This document shows positions 14,032-15,020 of a DNA stretch of 15,020 nucleotides, one piece after another (the first letter of the stretch is position 1; the number at the start of each line of letters is the position of its first letter). The position numbers were made by a program, and so were the translations under genes. Origin of the DNA: Candidatus Rokubacteria bacterium RIFCSPLOWO2_02_FULL_72_37 (GTDB lineage: Bacteria; Methylomirabilota; Methylomirabilia; Rokubacteriales; CSP1-6); assembly GCA_001790315.1 (NCBI GenBank), contig MGCE01000152.1, forward strand, positions 1-15,020. Direction: 5' to 3'. Under the pieces are notes generated by a model, which did no database searches, was not told where the DNA came from, and worked only from the letters and a program-made list of their open reading frames with translations.

Positions 14032-14763
14032 ATGGCCCGCCCCGACGGCCGCGCTCCCGACCAGCTCCGCCCGATCACCCTGACGCGCGACTTCCTCGTC
14101 CACCCCGAGGGCTCGGTGCTCGTGGAGTTCGGCGCGACGAAGGTCATCTGCACGGCGTCGGTCGAGGACAAGGTGCCGCCCTTCCTCAAGAACCAGGGGC
14201 TCGGCTGGGTCACGGCCGAGTACGCGATGCTGCCGCGCGCGACCAACACGCGCACGCCGCGCGAGACGCGGGGGCCGAGCGGGCGCTCGCAGGAGATCCA
14301 GCGGCTCGTCGGCCGCGCGCTCCGGGCGGTGATCGACAGGAGCAAGCTCGGCGAGCGCACCGTGTGGGTGGACTGCGACGTGATCCAGGCCGACGGCGGC
14401 ACGCGGACGGCCGCGATCACGGGGAGCTTCCTCGCGGTCGCCGACGCGATCACGCGCATCCCGGGCGTGCAGCCGGCCGCCGCGATCCGCGACTACGTCG
14501 CGGCGGTGAGCGTCGGCGTCGTCGGCGGCCAGACGCTGCTCGACCTGGCGTACGCCGAGGACTCGACGGCCGAGGTCGACATGAACGTCGTCATGACCGG
14601 AAGCGGCGACTTCGTCGAGGTGCAGGGCACGGCCGAGCAGGTGCCCTTCGGGCGCGCCCGGCTCGACGCGCAGCTGGCGCTCGCCGAGCAGGGCATCCGG
14701 CGCCTCGTGGCGCTCCAGCGCCGCGCCCGCGACGCGCGTGCCGAGCGCACCTTCACCCTCTAG
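14032..14763 (+). CDS. rph: Ribonuclease PH (tRNA 3'-end phosphorolytic exoribonuclease)
   Basis: A 243-residue RNase PH, of usual family length, which trims tRNA 3' ends using phosphate and forms a ring-shaped hexamer. Landmarks: GSVLVEFGATKVICTASVED near the N-terminus (landmark FGxTKVxCTASVE), PPFLKNQGLGWVTAEYAMLPRAT, RSQEIQRLVGRALRAV with the phosphate-binding Arg region, VDCDVIQADGGTRTAAITG (key DCDVxQADGGTR) and a C-terminal GTAEQVPFGR block. It begins 6 bp after the amidase stop and is followed by rdgB, the rph-rdgB pairing common in bacteria (general knowledge). No strong ribosome binding site is seen before the ATG, so coupling to the amidase gene is likely. Confidence 0.97.
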   Translation: MARPDGRAPDQLRPITLTRDFLVHPEGSVLVEFGATKVICTASVEDKVPPFLKNQGLGWVTAEYAMLPRATNTRTPRETRGPSGRSQEIQRLVGRALRAVIDRSKLGERTVWVDCDVIQADGGTRTAAITGSFLAVADAITRIPGVQPAAAIRDYVAAVSVGVVGGQTLLDLAYAEDSTAEVDMNVVMTGSGDFVEVQGTAEQVPFGRARLDAQLALAEQGIRRLVALQRRARDARAERTFTL

Positions 14764-14764
14764 G

Positions 14765-15020
14765 ATTTCGCTGCCCGGGCCCCGACTCGTCCTCGCGACC
14801 CTGAACCGCGCCAAGGCGCGCGAGCTCCAGGCGCTCCTCGACGGCCTGCCCTGGGAGATCGTCTCGCTCGCGGACCTGCCCGGGGCCTCGCTGCCCGAGG
14901 AGACGGGCGCCACCTACCGGGAGAACGCGCTCCTCAAGGCGCGCCACGCGGCCGCGCTCACGGGCGCGCGGGCGCTCGCCGACGACTCGGGGCTCGAGGT
15001 CGACGCCCTCGGCGGCGCTC
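14765..15020 (+). CDS. rdgB: RdgB/HAM1-type dITP/XTP pyrophosphatase, 3'-truncated by the window
   Basis: The N-terminal part of the enzyme that removes dITP, dXTP and ITP from the nucleotide pool. The frame reads PRLVLATLNRAKARELQ (landmark ATxNxxK), then SLPEETGATYRENALLKARHAA (key TYxENAxxKA) and ALADDSGLEVDALGG, the hallmark ADDSGLEVDAL motif. The start is unclear. There is no ATG; ATT 14765 (ISLPGPRLVLAT) directly after the rph stop, CTG 14771 and an upstream GTG at 14738 inside rph are all in frame. ATT 14765 or CTG 14771 gives the usual short N-terminus, GTG 14738 a 24-bp overlap plus. The gene continues past the right edge. Confidence 0.88.
   Translation, partial: MSLPGPRLVLATLNRAKARELQALLDGLPWEIVSLADLPGASLPEETGATYRENALLKARHAAALTGARALADDSGLEVDALGGA

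Overview
The window is very GC-rich and densely coded, with codon use strongly biased to G/C in the third position and many ATGA stop/start overlaps. It looks like an aerobic or facultative soil or groundwater bacterium with a large acyl-CoA catabolic repertoire. The gene mix (B12-dependent mutases, a CaiB-type transferase, a GrdB/PrdB-like selenoprotein, an acyl-CoA carboxylase) recalls Rokubacteria/Methylomirabilota metagenome bins. I cannot fix the phylum from sequence alone, and a deltaproteobacterial-type lineage is also possible.

Region 1 (2-2496): the 3' part of a biotin-containing acyl-CoA carboxylase alpha subunit, overlapping a DinB/TIGR03084-like metal-binding protein. Region 2 (2497-11507): an acyl-CoA gene cluster on the + strand, headed by a TetR regulator with a striking operator of three alternating half-sites. 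It runs TetR, acyl-CoA dehydrogenase, a very divergent B12 mutase large subunit, its separate and also divergent B12-binding subunit, an enoyl-CoA hydratase/isomerase-family protein lacking one catalytic Glu, a tandem repeat, a more classical acyl-CoA mutase large subunit, a B12-binding domain fused to a class III (CaiB/BaiF) CoA-transferase, and a GrdB/PrdB-like selenoprotein. In the last gene an in-frame TGA at 11118-11120 is followed by a bacterial SECIS-like hairpin. Region 3 (11525-12385, minus strand): a formate/nitrite-type channel, convergent to the operon. Region 4 (12571 to the end): housekeeping genes, namely an exported N-acetylmuramoyl-L-alanine amidase, RNase PH, and the start of an RdgB-type nucleotide pyrophosphatase.

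How the genes may work together (inference): the CoA-transferase activates an acid and its fused B12 domain serves the adjacent mutase for a carbon-skeleton rearrangement. The crotonase-fold protein and the acyl-CoA dehydrogenase then process the product, under TetR control. The second, divergent mutase pair lacks the residues that define methylmalonyl-CoA mutase, so it probably acts on a different substrate. The most noteworthy items are the selenoprotein that a standard gene caller would split at its UGA, the B12-domain/CoA-transferase fusion, and the divergent mutase pair. No tRNA, rRNA, CRISPR array or insertion sequence was recognised.
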